37,925 bases of DNA from positions 1 through 37,925 of the forward strand of contig PXRL01000023.1 in assembly GCA_003020965.1 (NCBI GenBank), given 5' to 3'. The stretch comes from Halobacteriales archaeon QS_4_69_225. Lineage in GTDB: Archaea; Halobacteriota; Halobacteria; Halobacteriales; Haloarculaceae. Both the position numbers and the translations under genes were made by a program. Positions 7,880 to 17,135 of this stretch are shown here, in pieces. Numbering within the stretch: position 1 is the first letter of the stretch; each line of letters starts with the position of its first letter. The notes beneath the pieces were generated by a model. It was not told where the DNA came from and made no database searches. It saw only the letters and a list, made by a program, of their open reading frames with translations.

Positions 7880-10138
7880 TCAGTCCCGGTAGCGATCGAC
7901 CTCTTCCCGGGCGAGGTCGCCGCCGTAGCGGTCCACGAGCGGCCGGTAGGCGTCGCCGAGGGCGCGCATGCAGCTCCGCCGGGAGACGTACCCCAGGTCG
8001 TCGACGGCCTCGTCCCACGGTCGCGCCTGTAGCACCTTCCGGACGAGCAGCCGCTCGGCGTCGGCGTCGAGCGCCGTCCCCTCGAGCAGCGCCCGCAGCG
8101 CCAGCCGCCGGAACGGCCGCGGCGCGGCGTCGTACAGCCCGGGGCCGTAGGCGGCGCCGACGACGGTGCGCCACTCAGCGGCCGACAGGTCGAGAGGGAT
8201 GGTCCCGCCGGCGGCCGCGAGGGCGCCGCGGACGATATCGGGGTCGGCGTCGTCGAGGGCGTCGGTCAGGACGCTGCCGATCCGGCGGCGGAACCACGCC
8301 ACCTGTCGCTCGGCCAGCGCCTCGCCGGCCGGCGACAGCGGCCGGAGCATCAGTGCCGAGTACTCGCCGCTGTCGTCGTTGCGTGTCGCCGAGAGGTGGA
8401 CCGTCCGGTAGCCGCCCGCCCGCCAGAAGGAAAGTAGCTCCGGGGTGGCGCCGTAGCCGACACAGAGGTAGTCGACGACTCCGGGGGCGGTGTCGTCGCT
8501 CGCGTCGCCGTCGCCGTCGGAATCGAACTCGGCTTCCACCGTCGACAGCAGCGCCGAGCCGAGCCCGCGGGACCGGGCGGCCCGGTGGGTGGCGATCCGC
8601 ATCACCCGCAGCCCGACCGGCGCGGCCGCCTCGGGATCCCGGAGTTGGCTCGTCAGCACGTCCGGCAGCATGTTGCCGCGGACGCGGCCGCCCTCGTACA
8701 TCGCCCGACGCGTCGCCGCCGGAAGCCCGCCCTCCCGGGCCAGCAGGGCGACGGAGACGAGGTGGCCGTCGACGCTCAGTCCCCGGATCGCGATGTTGGG
8801 CGCGTCGAGCAGCCGCGCGAGGTCGTCGGGGTCCGTCCGGTAGTGGGCCTCGACCAGCAGGCCGAACGCCTCCCGGAGGCGGGTCTCGTCGGCCGCCAGG
8901 GCGTCGGGGTCGAGCCGCTCGTAGGTCGCCTCGTCGGGGTCGGCGCCGGCGACCAGCGGCTCGACGGCCGGCCGGGCGTCCAACATCAGCGCCCGGAACA
9001 GCCACACCTCGACTGGGTCGGCCGGGGCGTACCGGATGGGCGTCGCGAGGTCGACGTCGGTCACCTCGCGAGCGTCCTCGAGGCGGTCGCGGAACCGGAC
9101 GTCGAAGCCGCGGCCCGACCCCTCGTAGCCGCGGACGGTCGTCGCGAAGCAGGCCGCCGGCGCGACCGCGAGCAGGGACTCGAGCCGCCGGACCGGGAGT
9201 GCGGCGGCCTCGTCGACGACGAGGGCGTCGGCGGCGGCATCAATGGCGGCCTCCGGCTCGCGGAACCGGACCCGGCCCTCGTCGGCGACGAGTTCGGGAC
9301 GGTCGGCCGTCCGGCGGTCGTCGGACAGCGCCTCGAGGGCCGCAAGCGCCTCCGCCGCCCGGTCGAAGCCCTCCGCCGCGTTGCGGTAGGCCGGCGCGGT
9401 GACGAGGACGTCCCGGCCGGCGGCGGCGAGGGCGGCAGCGGCCAGCCCGGCGGCGCTGGACTTGCCGCGGCCCCGGTCGGCCTCGACGACGACGGCGGTC
9501 CCGGGCTCGCGGAGCCGCTCGCAGGCGGCCACCGCGTCGCGCTGGTCGGCGGTGCGACAGGCCTCGTAAACCGCCGTCGGGAACGCGTGGTCGTCGGGCG
9601 GGGCGACCGTCCCGGCGTCGAGCCGCGGCGCGGGGTCGGTGAGGCCGTCGGCCTCGACGCATCTCTCGTCGACGTCGACGACGGCGACGCCGCGGTGGGC
9701 CCGGAGCGTCCGGACGAGCCGGCGCCGAAACCGGCCGGCGACGTCGGCCGGCTCGAACGGCGGCACCGCCAGCGTCTCGTCGAAGCCGTCGCGGGTCGCC
9801 GGCCAGTCGTCCAGCGGCGGCGTCGCGAGGACGAGCAGGCCGCCGCCGTCGACGGCGCCGGCGGCCCGGCCGACGGCGTTCGGTCGGCAGGCGTCGTGGC
9901 AGTCGACGACGACGGCGTCGTGGGTCGTCCCGAGCAGTTCGTCGGCCCGCCTCGGCGGGAGCCGGTCGCCGACGGGGTCGCGCTTGGAGACGGAGACGAC
10001 GTCGGCCAGTGGTTCGCAGGCCACCGCGGCGCCCCGGTAGCCCGCCTCGCGGCCGCCGGCGAGGACGAGCAGTCGGCGCTCGTCGGCCGCCCGCGCCTCC
10101 GCACGGAGCCGCCGGGCGACCGTTCGGACCGCGTCCAT
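7880..10138 (-). CDS. tmcA: tRNA(Met) cytidine acetyltransferase TmcA
   Basis: 752 residues. It makes N4-acetylcytidine in RNA (the wobble base of elongator tRNA-Met in bacteria; tRNA and rRNA sites in archaea) using acetyl-CoA and ATP. The order of domains is typical: an N-terminal Rossmann-like domain (1-200), an RNA-helicase-like ATPase with Walker [14 protein letters not shown] (219-231) and Walker B VDEAAAL (308-314), a GNAT acetyltransferase with acetyl-CoA loop [10 protein letters not shown] (521-530), and a C-terminal tRNA-binding tail. Full length, no damage seen. Convergent with the HPP gene and divergent from the zinc-ribbon/aEF-1 beta pair. Confidence 0.92.
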   Translation of the reverse strand: MDAVRTVARRLRAEARAADERRLLVLAGGREAGYRGAAVACEPLADVVSVSKRDPVGDRLPPRRADELLGTTHDAVVVDCHDACRPNAVGRAAGAVDGGGLLVLATPPLDDWPATRDGFDETLAVPPFEPADVAGRFRRRLVRTLRAHRGVAVVDVDERCVEADGLTDPAPRLDAGTVAPPDDHAFPTAVYEACRTADQRDAVAACERLREPGTAVVVEADRGRGKSSAAGLAAAALAAAGRDVLVTAPAYRNAAEGFDRAAEALAALEALSDDRRTADRPELVADEGRVRFREPEAAIDAAADALVVDEAAALPVRRLESLLAVAPAACFATTVRGYEGSGRGFDVRFRDRLEDAREVTDVDLATPIRYAPADPVEVWLFRALMLDARPAVEPLVAGADPDEATYERLDPDALAADETRLREAFGLLVEAHYRTDPDDLARLLDAPNIAIRGLSVDGHLVSVALLAREGGLPAATRRAMYEGGRVRGNMLPDVLTSQLRDPEAAAPVGLRVMRIATHRAARSRGLGSALLSTVEAEFDSDGDGDASDDTAPGVVDYLCVGYGATPELLSFWRAGGYRTVHLSATRNDDSGEYSALMLRPLSPAGEALAERQVAWFRRRIGSVLTDALDDADPDIVRGALAAAGGTIPLDLSAAEWRTVVGAAYGPGLYDAAPRPFRRLALRALLEGTALDADAERLLVRKVLQARPWDEAVDDLGYVSRRSCMRALGDAYRPLVDRYGGDLAREEVDRYRD

Positions 10139-10200
10139 GCCGGCGCCTGGGGACGGACGCTCAAGGCTCCACCGGCCGCCGCGCCGACGCGCTTGATAAG

Positions 10201-10209
10201 GGTTAAATG
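10201..10209 (+). promoter_or_regulatory. TATA box for the zinc-ribbon/aEF-1 beta operon
   Basis: ggttaaatg is centred about 27 nt before the ATG at 10232, the spacing expected for a leaderless haloarchaeal transcript. Confidence 0.6.
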
Positions 10210-10231
10210 TCGTCCCGACCCATCGGCGTGT

Positions 10232-10414
10232 ATGAGCAGTGACAGTACCCGGCGGCGGGAACGGAAGTGCATCTCCTGTGGGATCAACATCTCCGGGACG
10301 AGCGCGGCGAAGTTCGACTGTCCCGACTGCGGGTACGTCATCTACCGGTGTGCGACGTGCCGCAAGCAGAGCACCCTCTACGAGTGTCCGGACTGCGGGT
10401 TCACGGGGCCGTAA
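10232..10414 (+). CDS. Small two-zinc-finger protein, HVO_2753 family
   Basis: 60 residues with four CxxC pairs: CISC, CPDC, CATC and CPDC, spaced as two treble-clef/zinc-ribbon sites. The core [12 protein letters not shown] and the ending YECPDCGF match my memory of the Haloferax HVO_2753 microprotein, which binds two zinc ions and affects swarming and biofilm formation. It lies two bases before aEF-1 beta, as in other haloarchaea, hinting at a link with translation. The real reading frame is the tail of a longer open frame that runs antisense through tmcA; the ATG at 10232 is the family start. Confidence 0.88.
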   Translation: MSSDSTRRRERKCISCGINISGTSAAKFDCPDCGYVIYRCATCRKQSTLYECPDCGFTGP

Positions 10415-10416
10415 CG

Positions 10417-10683
10417 ATGGGGAAGGTCGCAGCCAAGATGAAGGTCATGCCGGAGAGCCCGGACGTCGACCTGGACGGCCTCCAGGAGCGGCTGGAGAAC
10501 TCCCTGCCGGAGGGGGCGAAGATCAGCCGGGTCGACCGCGAGGACGTCGCCTTCGGGCTCATCGCGCTGTTCCCGACGGTCATCATCCCGGACGAGGGCG
10601 GCGGCACCGACACCGTCGAGGATGCCTTCGGCGGCGTCGACGGCGTCGAGAGCGTCGACGTCGACGAGGTCGGCCGCATCTGA
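10417..10683 (+). CDS. ef1b: Translation elongation factor aEF-1 beta
   Basis: 88 residues, the normal archaeal length. It is the guanine-nucleotide exchange factor for aEF-1 alpha, restoring the GTP form after each elongation cycle. It begins [19 protein letters not shown] and contains the conserved [20 protein letters not shown] core and the C-terminal [12 protein letters not shown] strand. It is the second gene of an operon with the zinc-finger protein (gap of two bases). Confidence 0.93.
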   Translation: MGKVAAKMKVMPESPDVDLDGLQERLENSLPEGAKISRVDREDVAFGLIALFPTVIIPDEGGGTDTVEDAFGGVDGVESVDVDEVGRI

Positions 10684-11220
10684 CCGGCCCGAAGCGGTAC
10701 TGTTCGAGAGAGATGAGCGGACTTCGGCAGTGATGGTGGCGTGTCCGAACTCTCCTCCCGCCCGCTTCGTTTCGAGGCGGTCGTCCGCGAGCACGAAACT
10801 CTCCGATGTTCGGACGACAGCGAGCAGCAGCGAGACGCGACCTGCGAGGCCGACCGGAGGGAGGCTTCGGTTGGCCGAGCGGTGGGACCCGCGAGGCAGC
10901 GAGCGCCTCGACGGCGAACGGCGTCCTCGCGAGTGAAGCGAGCGAGGGCTCGGCAGAGCGCCGCTCTGCCGGTGAGCACCGCGAGCCGTGAGCCGCGGGC
11001 AGCGAGACGATGACTCGGAGTCGCCTCGGGCCGTGCGAGCGGGCGGCGAGACGGTTTTACCGCCTCGAGTTCGCGGCGCGGAGCGCCGCGCATGGCCCGC
11101 GAGCAGCAGTCGAGAGCACCGAGGGCTTTCTTCTGCGTCCTGTTCTCTCGGTTCGTATCCGGACACTGCCGTCGGGGACATGGAAAGCGATTTATCCGCC
11201 CACGGGCAGCCTACACCTGA
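10684..11220. repeat. Hairpin-rich gene-free region before purL
   Basis: A 537-base gap with short open frames of Arg/Ser-rich translation that I do not believe are genes. It holds several palindromes: 10762-10769/10773-10780 (loop TTT, one G-T pair), 10892-10897/10905-10910, 10925-10930/10942-10947, 10951-10959/10963-10971 (9 bp, loop GCC) and 11072-11079/11083-11090 (8 bp, loop GGA). gtccgaac at 10742 is repeated inverted at 10808-10815. Its style resembles the array before idsA, but the hairpins are more spread out. Confidence 0.65.
11188..11195 (+). promoter_or_regulatory. TATA box for purL
   Basis: cgatttat is centred about 29 nt before the purL ATG at 11221. This is leaderless spacing. 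Confidence 0.6.
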
Positions 11221-13368
11221 ATGAGCCTCTCGCCGTCGGACCGCGAACTCGTCGAGGCGGAGCTGGGCCGGGCGCCGACCACCGCCGAGGAAGCGCTGTT
11301 CGAGAACCTCTGGAGCGAGCACTGCGCCTACCGTTCCTCGCGGCCACTGCTGTCGGCGTTCGACGGCGAGGGCGAGCAGGTGGTCGTCGGCCCCGGCGAC
11401 GATGCCGCCGTCGTCGCCCTGCCCGACCCCGCAACCGGCGAGCCGGGCGACACCTACGTCACGATGGGCGTCGAGTCCCACAACCATCCCTCCTACGTCG
11501 ACCCCTTCGACGGCGCGGCGACGGGCGTCGGCGGCATCGTCCGCGACACGATGTCGATGGGCGCCTACCCGATCGCGCTGGCCGACAGCCTCTATTTCGG
11601 CGACTTCGACCGCGAGCACTCCCGGTATCTGTTCGAGGGCGTCGTCGAGGGCATCTCCCACTACGGCAACTGCATCGGCGTCCCCACGGTCGCGGGCAGC
11701 GTCGCCTTCCACGACGGCTACGAGGGCAACCCCCTCGTGAACGTCGCCTGCGTCGGCCTGACCGACGCCGAGCGACTGGTGACGGCGACGGCCGAGAACC
11801 CGGGCAACCGCCTCATGCTGGTCGGCAACGCCACGGGCCGGGACGGCCTCGGCGGCGCCTCCTTCGCCAGCGAGGACCTCGACGAGGACGCCGAAACCGA
11901 GGACCGACCGGCCGTCCAGGTGGGCGACCCCTACGCCGAAAAGCGGCTCATCGAGGCCAACGAGGAACTGGTCGAGGCCGACCTGCTGCGGTCGGCCCGC
12001 GACCTGGGCGCGGCGGGGCTGGGCGGCGCCTCCTCGGAGCTGGTCGCCAAGGGCGGCCTCGGCGCCCGCATCAATCTTGAGGCCGTCCACCAGCGCGAGC
12101 CAAACATGAACGCCCTGGAAATCCTGCTGGCCGAATCACAGGAGCGGATGTGCTACGAGGTCCGCCCCGAGGACGTCGAGGCCGTCGAGGCGATCGCCGA
12201 GAAGTACGACCTCGGCTGTTCGGAGGTCGGCGAGGTGACCGACGGCAACTACGTCTGCACGTTCGAGGGCGAGACGGTCGTCGACTGCCCCGCGGAGTTC
12301 CTCGCCGACGGCGCACCGACCGACGACCTCGAATCGGTCGAGCCGGAGCCGCCCGAGCGGGACCTCCCGGACGTCGACCTCGAGACGGCCTTCGAGGCCG
12401 TCGTCGCCGCGCCGACCACCGCCTCCAAGGAGTGGGTCTACCGCCAGTACGACCACGAGGTCGGCACCCGGACGGCGGTGCGGCCGGGCGACGACGCGGC
12501 GCTCGTGGCGATTCGAGAGGCCGGCGACGGCGAGACGGGCGTCGGCCTGGCGCTGTCGTCGGGCGCCGAGCCCGACTGGACCGACGCCGCTCCCTACGAG
12601 GGGGCCCGCGCCGCCGCGCTGGAAAACGCCACCAACCTCGCCGCGATGGGCGCCGAGCCGCTGGCGGCGGTCGACTGTCTCAACGGCGGCAACCCCGAAA
12701 AGCCCGAGGTCTACGGCGGATTCGAGGCCGTCGTCGACGGCCTGGCCGACATGTGCCGGGAGCTGGACGTGCCGGTCGTCGGCGGCAACGTCTCGCTGTA
12801 CAACGACTCCCCGGCGGGGCCGGTTCCGCCGACGCCGACGCTGGTGATGGCCGGCACGAAGCCGGGCTACGAGGCCCCGCCGGCCGCCCTCGACGGGGCG
12901 GGGACGCTGCTCGTCGTCGGCAGCGGCGACCGCCGGCTCGGCGGGTCGCAGCTGCTCGCGGAGTTCGACGGCACCGACCACTTCCCGGCCGTCCCCAACG
13001 ACGCCGCCGCGCTCGTCGACGCCGTCGCCGACGTCGCCGATCGCGGGTCGACGCTCGCGACCCACGACGTCAGCCACGGCGGGCTGGCGGTCACGCTCGC
13101 GGAGCTGGTCGGGCCGGCCGGCGCCGCGGTCGACCTCGGGGGGTCGTCGCCGCTTGAGGCGGCCTTCTCGGAGGCCGTCGGCCGGGTCGTCGTCGAGACG
13201 ACCGACCCGGCGGCCGTCCGCGAGCGGTTCGACGGCGTCGCACCCGTCGAGCGGCTCGGCGAGACGACCGACGACGGCCGGCTCGAGTTGACCGTCGGCG
13301 GGGCGACGCTCGACTACACCGCCGCGGAGATCGCCGCTCTCCGGAACACCATCGGGGCGGCGCTGTAG
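11221..13368 (+). CDS. purL: Phosphoribosylformylglycinamidine synthase subunit PurL
   Basis: 715 residues, the length of the small-type PurL that works with separate PurQ (glutaminase) and PurS. It converts FGAR to FGAM with ATP and ammonia in purine synthesis. Signature segments are [11 protein letters not shown] (30-40), the metal/ATP-binding [20 protein letters not shown] (83-102), GGIVRDT, and a second AIRS-like half with [14 protein letters not shown] and [10 protein letters not shown]. No purS or purQ is adjacent; both must lie elsewhere. No damage seen. Confidence 0.93.
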   Translation: MSLSPSDRELVEAELGRAPTTAEEALFENLWSEHCAYRSSRPLLSAFDGEGEQVVVGPGDDAAVVALPDPATGEPGDTYVTMGVESHNHPSYVDPFDGAATGVGGIVRDTMSMGAYPIALADSLYFGDFDREHSRYLFEGVVEGISHYGNCIGVPTVAGSVAFHDGYEGNPLVNVACVGLTDAERLVTATAENPGNRLMLVGNATGRDGLGGASFASEDLDEDAETEDRPAVQVGDPYAEKRLIEANEELVEADLLRSARDLGAAGLGGASSELVAKGGLGARINLEAVHQREPNMNALEILLAESQERMCYEVRPEDVEAVEAIAEKYDLGCSEVGEVTDGNYVCTFEGETVVDCPAEFLADGAPTDDLESVEPEPPERDLPDVDLETAFEAVVAAPTTASKEWVYRQYDHEVGTRTAVRPGDDAALVAIREAGDGETGVGLALSSGAEPDWTDAAPYEGARAAALENATNLAAMGAEPLAAVDCLNGGNPEKPEVYGGFEAVVDGLADMCRELDVPVVGGNVSLYNDSPAGPVPPTPTLVMAGTKPGYEAPPAALDGAGTLLVVGSGDRRLGGSQLLAEFDGTDHFPAVPNDAAALVDAVADVADRGSTLATHDVSHGGLAVTLAELVGPAGAAVDLGGSSPLEAAFSEAVGRVVVETTDPAAVRERFDGVAPVERLGETTDDGRLELTVGGATLDYTAAEIAALRNTIGAAL

Positions 13369-13401
13369 CGGCGACCTACCTCCGGCGTCCGTCGCGGGCC
13401 C

Positions 13402-14286
13402 CTACCGCGACGGCAGTCGGCCGAGTGCGCCCCTGGCGCCGCGTCTGACGGCGTCGAGGCTCGGCGGCGTCTCCTCGAAGCGTCGCCCGATCCGGAGGCT
13501 CACCCACCCGAGAGCGGCCCCGAAGACGACGTCCGTCGCCCAGTGGATGCCGAGGTACATCGTCGAGACCGCGACGCTGACGGCCAGCACGGCCGCGATC
13601 GGCGCCCACGGCGGGTACTCCTCGCGGGTCGTCCACGCCAGCAGCGCCGCGGTCACCGACAGCGAGGTGTGCAGCGACGGGAAGACGTTCGTCTGGTGGT
13701 TGATCGACGCCGTGAGGAACTGGTACTGCGTGTACTGGGTGAACAGCAGCCCCTCGACGTCGCCCGCGATGAGGTTCCGGGGGCCGTAGGCGATGAAGGC
13801 CACGTAACAGCCCACGCCGACGAGGTAGTTGGCGGCGTAAGCGACGACGGTCCGGCGGAGCGGCCGCGCGTCCGGAAGCGCGACGTACGCCACCAGCGGG
13901 AACGTCAGGAGGAAGACGTAGCCGAACACGTAGACGAACGAGAAGTACGTCGTCAGCCGAGGCGAGCCGTGGGACTGCAGCCAGACGACGAACTGCGGCG
14001 TCGACTCCGGGTAGACCGGCCACAGCAGCAGCCCGTCGAGCCGGTGGACGAGCGGGGTGACGTTCAGCCCGACGAGCCAGGAGATCCCCGGTCCGACGTC
14101 GCGTGCGAGCTTGTTGGCGAGGAGAACGACCGCGAGCAGCCCGAGGTACGGGACGACCGACGCCAGCCGGCGGCGGTATTCCCGTCGCGTCCGGGCCAGA
14201 CGGTCGCGGCCGACGATGACGCCGCTCGCGACGAGCAGCATCGCGGCGACGACGGCGAGCACCCGTCCGGCGATGACCCCCAGCAT
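13402..14286 (-). CDS. PAP2-superfamily membrane phosphatase
   Basis: 294 residues with about seven hydrophobic helices. The phosphatase motifs are PSLHTS (203-208, catalytic His206) and YLGIHWATDV (244-253, His248 and Asp252). The architecture resembles the PAP2_3/inositol-phosphorylceramide-synthase-like branch, which acts on lipid phosphates at the outer membrane face. It begins with the ATG of a TGATG junction with the upstream peptide-binding lipoprotein gene, so the two are translationally coupled. Substrate unknown: polyprenyl diphosphate or phospholipid headgroups are possible. Confidence 0.8.
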   Translation of the reverse strand: MLGVIAGRVLAVVAAMLLVASGVIVGRDRLARTRREYRRRLASVVPYLGLLAVVLLANKLARDVGPGISWLVGLNVTPLVHRLDGLLLWPVYPESTPQFVVWLQSHGSPRLTTYFSFVYVFGYVFLLTFPLVAYVALPDARPLRRTVVAYAANYLVGVGCYVAFIAYGPRNLIAGDVEGLLFTQYTQYQFLTASINHQTNVFPSLHTSLSVTAALLAWTTREEYPPWAPIAAVLAVSVAVSTMYLGIHWATDVVFGAALGWVSLRIGRRFEETPPSLDAVRRGARGALGRLPSR

Positions 14287-16040
14287 CAGCCGGCCCCTCT
14301 GGTGACGAGGCGGTCGCCGTCGTACTGGTAGCCCGCCTCCCGGAACGCCGCGCGCGCGGCCTCGACGTCGAGCGCTCCGGCCTCGCCGAGGAAGGGGAGT
14401 TCGGCGGTGCCGTCCCAGGCGAGGCCCTCGGGCGTCCACGGCGGCCGCAGCGGTGCCTCGGCGGCGTCGGCGTACCCCCGGAAGGACGCCGACACCAGCG
14501 ACTCGCGGTCGAGAAGCCGGGCGACGACCCGGCGGAACCGTTCGTTGGACAGCGGCGGCCGTCGGCAGTTGTACCCCACCATGTAGAACGGCTCCGCCCG
14601 GGCGAGCAGGAGCTCCAGCCCCTCGGTCCGGCTCACTCGTGGGAGCCTCCCGGCCCCGATGCCGTCGGCGGTGACGTCGGCCTCGCCGGCCTCCAGCAGC
14701 TCCGCGGCGGCGTCGTCGGACGGCGCGACGGTGAACGCCACCCGGTCGAACGCCGGCGGCTCCGCCAGCGGCCCGGGTATCCCGTCGGTGTCGTCGCCGT
14801 ACAGGAAATGCGGCTCGAACCGCTCGAGCGTCAGCGATCGGTCGGGGTCGGCGGCGACGAACCGGAGCGGGCCGCTGCCGACGGGGTCCTCGTTGGACCG
14901 GACGAGCGCCTCCGTCGTCCCCTCGGCGACGTCGACGCCGGCGACGTCGGCCGCGCCGACGTACTCGCTCCAGACGTGCTCCGGGAGGATCGGCACCGAG
15001 AGGGCGCGCCGAGCGACCTCGCGGTGGTCGGTCGCGAACGCGAGACGGACGTCGCCGTCGACGACCGCGGCGTCGTCGACGAGCGAGACGGCACCCCGTC
15101 GCCACGGCGTCGGCACCGGCGTGTCCATCCCGCCGAGGGAGGTGTCCGCCAGAAACGCGTAGGTGAAGGCGACGTCCGAGGGGGCGACCGGCCGGCCGTC
15201 GTGCCACGGGGTCTCCCTGAGCGTCACCGTCGCCGTCAGCGGGTCGGTCTCCCACTCCACCGTCCGGGCCAGCCACGGGACCGGCGCGTCGGCCGGCCGG
15301 CGCAGGAGCGGCTCGTACAGGAGGTCCGTCACCCGACTCCGGCTCCGGTGCTCGACGGCGATGGGGTTGCGGTTGCGCGTGGGCCGGACGTCGCCGACCG
15401 TCGGCCGCAGGGTCCGGTCGTCGCCGGTCCGCTCGACCCGGAGGTAGTCCGACAGCCGCGTCGGGCCGCCGGCCGGCCAGCCGTCGAACCGGTCGGTCCG
15501 GGCGGCCGCGATCCGGTCGCCGAAGGCGACGACCGTGAACGGCTGTAGCTCGACGGCGCGTCTCTGGATCTCGTCGACGACGGCCGCCCGCTTTTCGCCG
15601 GCGACCGCCCGCTGCTCGGCCAGGAGGTCGTCGACGGCGACGCTGCTGAAGCCGAAGGGGTTCTGCCAGCCGGCCTCCCCGCCGTACGTCGAGTGCAGCA
15701 GCGTCCGGAGCTCGTCGGGGCGTCCCTCGCTGGGGTACCGGCCGACGTAGAGGTCGAAATCGTGGTTGACGAGGACGTCGCGGCGGAGCACGTCCGGCGA
15801 CTTCGGCGTGACGTCGGCGTCGACGCCGGCGCGTTCGAGGTTCTCGCGGAGGGCGTTGGCGACGCGGATGGCGTGGGTGTCGTGGCTGGCGGGCACGGAA
15901 GCGATCGACAGTGACAACTGCCGGTAGCGGTCGCGCCCCGCCAGGTTCCGGAGTTCGCCGACGCAGCCGCCGGTCGCGGCGACGGACCCCGCCGCACCCG
16001 CAAGCAGCGCTCGGCGGCGGAGGGCCGGTCCGGGGGACAT
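14286..16040 (-). CDS. Tat lipoprotein, ABC-type peptide-binding (SBP family 5)
   Basis: 584 residues from the ATG at 16040. The N-terminus has the twin-arginine run RRRALLAG and a lipobox ending GGC, so it is an exported, lipid-anchored protein. The rest has family-5 (oligopeptide/dipeptide/nickel-type) features: a TVTLRETPWHDGRPVAPSDV block near 265-285 (canonical x-FxLRxGVKFHDG-P-ADVxF) and late segments describing ligand-pocket helices. No permease or ATPase gene is adjacent, so it is an orphan binding protein. It is coupled to the PAP2 gene by TGATG. An inverted repeat covers its promoter and start. An in-frame ATG 48 nt upstream would put the signal peptide too far in, so it is not chosen. 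Confidence 0.82.
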   Translation of the reverse strand: MSPGPALRRRALLAGAAGSVAATGGCVGELRNLAGRDRYRQLSLSIASVPASHDTHAIRVANALRENLERAGVDADVTPKSPDVLRRDVLVNHDFDLYVGRYPSEGRPDELRTLLHSTYGGEAGWQNPFGFSSVAVDDLLAEQRAVAGEKRAAVVDEIQRRAVELQPFTVVAFGDRIAAARTDRFDGWPAGGPTRLSDYLRVERTGDDRTLRPTVGDVRPTRNRNPIAVEHRSRSRVTDLLYEPLLRRPADAPVPWLARTVEWETDPLTATVTLRETPWHDGRPVAPSDVAFTYAFLADTSLGGMDTPVPTPWRRGAVSLVDDAAVVDGDVRLAFATDHREVARRALSVPILPEHVWSEYVGAADVAGVDVAEGTTEALVRSNEDPVGSGPLRFVAADPDRSLTLERFEPHFLYGDDTDGIPGPLAEPPAFDRVAFTVAPSDDAAAELLEAGEADVTADGIGAGRLPRVSRTEGLELLLARAEPFYMVGYNCRRPPLSNERFRRVVARLLDRESLVSASFRGYADAAEAPLRPPWTPEGLAWDGTAELPFLGEAGALDVEAARAAFREAGYQYDGDRLVTRGAG

Positions 16041-16073
16041 TCTGCGTCCCGTTGGCGGGCGCAGAATAAAAAC
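16039..16073 (-). promoter_or_regulatory. Operator-like inverted repeat and TATA box of the SBP gene
   Basis: attctgcg (16039-16046) pairs with cgcagaat (16060-16067). An inner cccg/cggg (16048-16051/16056-16059) adds four more pairs around a TTGG loop, with one bulged base. On the minus strand, TTTTTATTC (about 16065-16073) is a TATA box about 27-30 nt before the ATG at 16040. The palindrome thus spans the edge of the TATA box to the start codon of a leaderless transcript. A repressor operator is the simplest reading; a 5' RNA hairpin is the alternative. Confidence 0.6.
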
Positions 16074-16194
16074 CTCCTCGTCCGGCACGACCGGACGCCC
16101 CCGCAGGCCCGCGACGACGGCCGCCCGTATCGTCGGTCGACCCGCCGCGAGCGCGGAGCGACGGGAACTTAATACCCCCGAACGACGTGCCGGT

Positions 16195-16779
16195 ATGGCT
16201 CTCGAACTGGGGCGGCGTCTGGTCCACGCCTCCGGCGCCGTCGTCCCCGGCGCCTACCTCCTCGACGAGTACGTCCTCGGGGCGGGCGTCGTCACCTGGC
16301 GCGTCGTGCAGGCCGTCGCCGTCGTCGGGCTCGTCGTGACCGCGGTCCTCGAGGCCGCCCGCCTCTCCGGCGCGCTCGAACACCCCATCTACGACCGGCT
16401 CACCCGCGAGTACGAACAGGAGAAGGTGGCCGGCTACGCCCTCTACGTGCTCAGCGCGACGGCCGTCGTCTTGGCCTTCGAGCCGACGGTCGCGGTGCCG
16501 GCGCTGTTCATGCTCACGCTCGGCGACCCGGTGAGCGGGATGCTGTCGACCGGCGAACTCCGGACGGTGAAGCGACCGCGCGTGCTCGGCGGCATGTTCC
16601 TGGTCAGCCTGGCGCTGGCGTACCCCTTCGTCGGCGCGGCGGCGGCCGTCGCCGGCGCCGCCGGCGCGACGCTGGCCGACGGTATCAAGCCCACCGTCGG
16701 CGGCTACGTCGTCGACGACAACCTCACCATCCCGGTCGCCGCCGCGGTGCCGATGTGGGCCGTCCTCCTGCTGTCGTGA
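16195..16779 (+). CDS. Dolichol/phytol kinase-like CTP transferase family protein
   Basis: 194 residues with about six hydrophobic helices. The conserved TLGDPVSGML (near 103-112) and GATLADGIKP (near 158-167) motifs belong to the SEC59/dolichol kinase-phosphatidate cytidylyltransferase group, with a late DDNLTIP block. Probable role: phosphorylation of a polyprenol (dolichol or related isoprenoid alcohol) at the membrane using CTP. TATA-like cttaatac at 16168-16175 is about 25 nt upstream of the ATG. Divergent from the SBP/PAP2 pair; a functional link through polyprenyl phosphate turnover is only conjecture. Confidence 0.78.
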   Translation: MALELGRRLVHASGAVVPGAYLLDEYVLGAGVVTWRVVQAVAVVGLVVTAVLEAARLSGALEHPIYDRLTREYEQEKVAGYALYVLSATAVVLAFEPTVAVPALFMLTLGDPVSGMLSTGELRTVKRPRVLGGMFLVSLALAYPFVGAAAAVAGAAGATLADGIKPTVGGYVVDDNLTIPVAAAVPMWAVLLLS

Positions 16780-16781
16780 GC

Positions 16782-16937
16782 CTACAGTAGTAATAGCGGC
16801 ACGCCGAACGTCACCGCCAGCCCGACGGCCGCGACGACGGCGCCGAGGGCAACCCGTCCGGCCGTGTAGTCGCTCTGCGGCGCGGTCGTCCGCCCATTCG
16901 CCTCGTCGTCGTGATCGTGGCCGTGGTCGTCGGTCAT
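16782..16937 (-). CDS. Small His/Asp-rich single-helix membrane protein
   Basis: 51 residues. The N-terminus is MTDDHGHDHDDE, a possible metal-binding or simply acidic head, followed by one C-terminal helix of about 22 hydrophobic residues ending LLLL. Short proteins of this pattern are common in haloarchaea (I recall the family as DUF7550, not verified). The longer open frame upstream is Arg/Cys-rich and unlikely to be translated. Convergent with the dolichol-kinase-like gene, with two bases between their stops. Confidence 0.68.
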   Translation of the reverse strand: MTDDHGHDHDDEANGRTTAPQSDYTAGRVALGAVVAAVGLAVTFGVPLLLL

Positions 16938-17135
16938 ACCTGCGGTTCGGCGGCACCGGCACTTCGAGCTATCGATTTCGCCCGCGGATCGTCGCGGGGC
17001 GCCGGAGCGTCGACGGATGCGGCCCTCATACTGATTGTCGCGATACTGCTCGGCACGGCACCGGAAAGGGGCTGCTTCGACGTTCGAACTCCGATTCGTT
17101 CGACACTCGGCGGCAACGACTCCCAATAATCACTA

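Noticed and set aside
10741..11013. Small plus-strand frames in the gap before purL
   Set aside because: Arg/Ser-rich translations through palindromes, no family features and no ribosome binding site.
13402..16962. A single minus-strand open frame of 1186 codons
   Set aside because: Only its last 294 codons are a real protein (the PAP2 phosphatase). The rest is an Arg-rich shadow of the peptide-binding lipoprotein gene in another frame.
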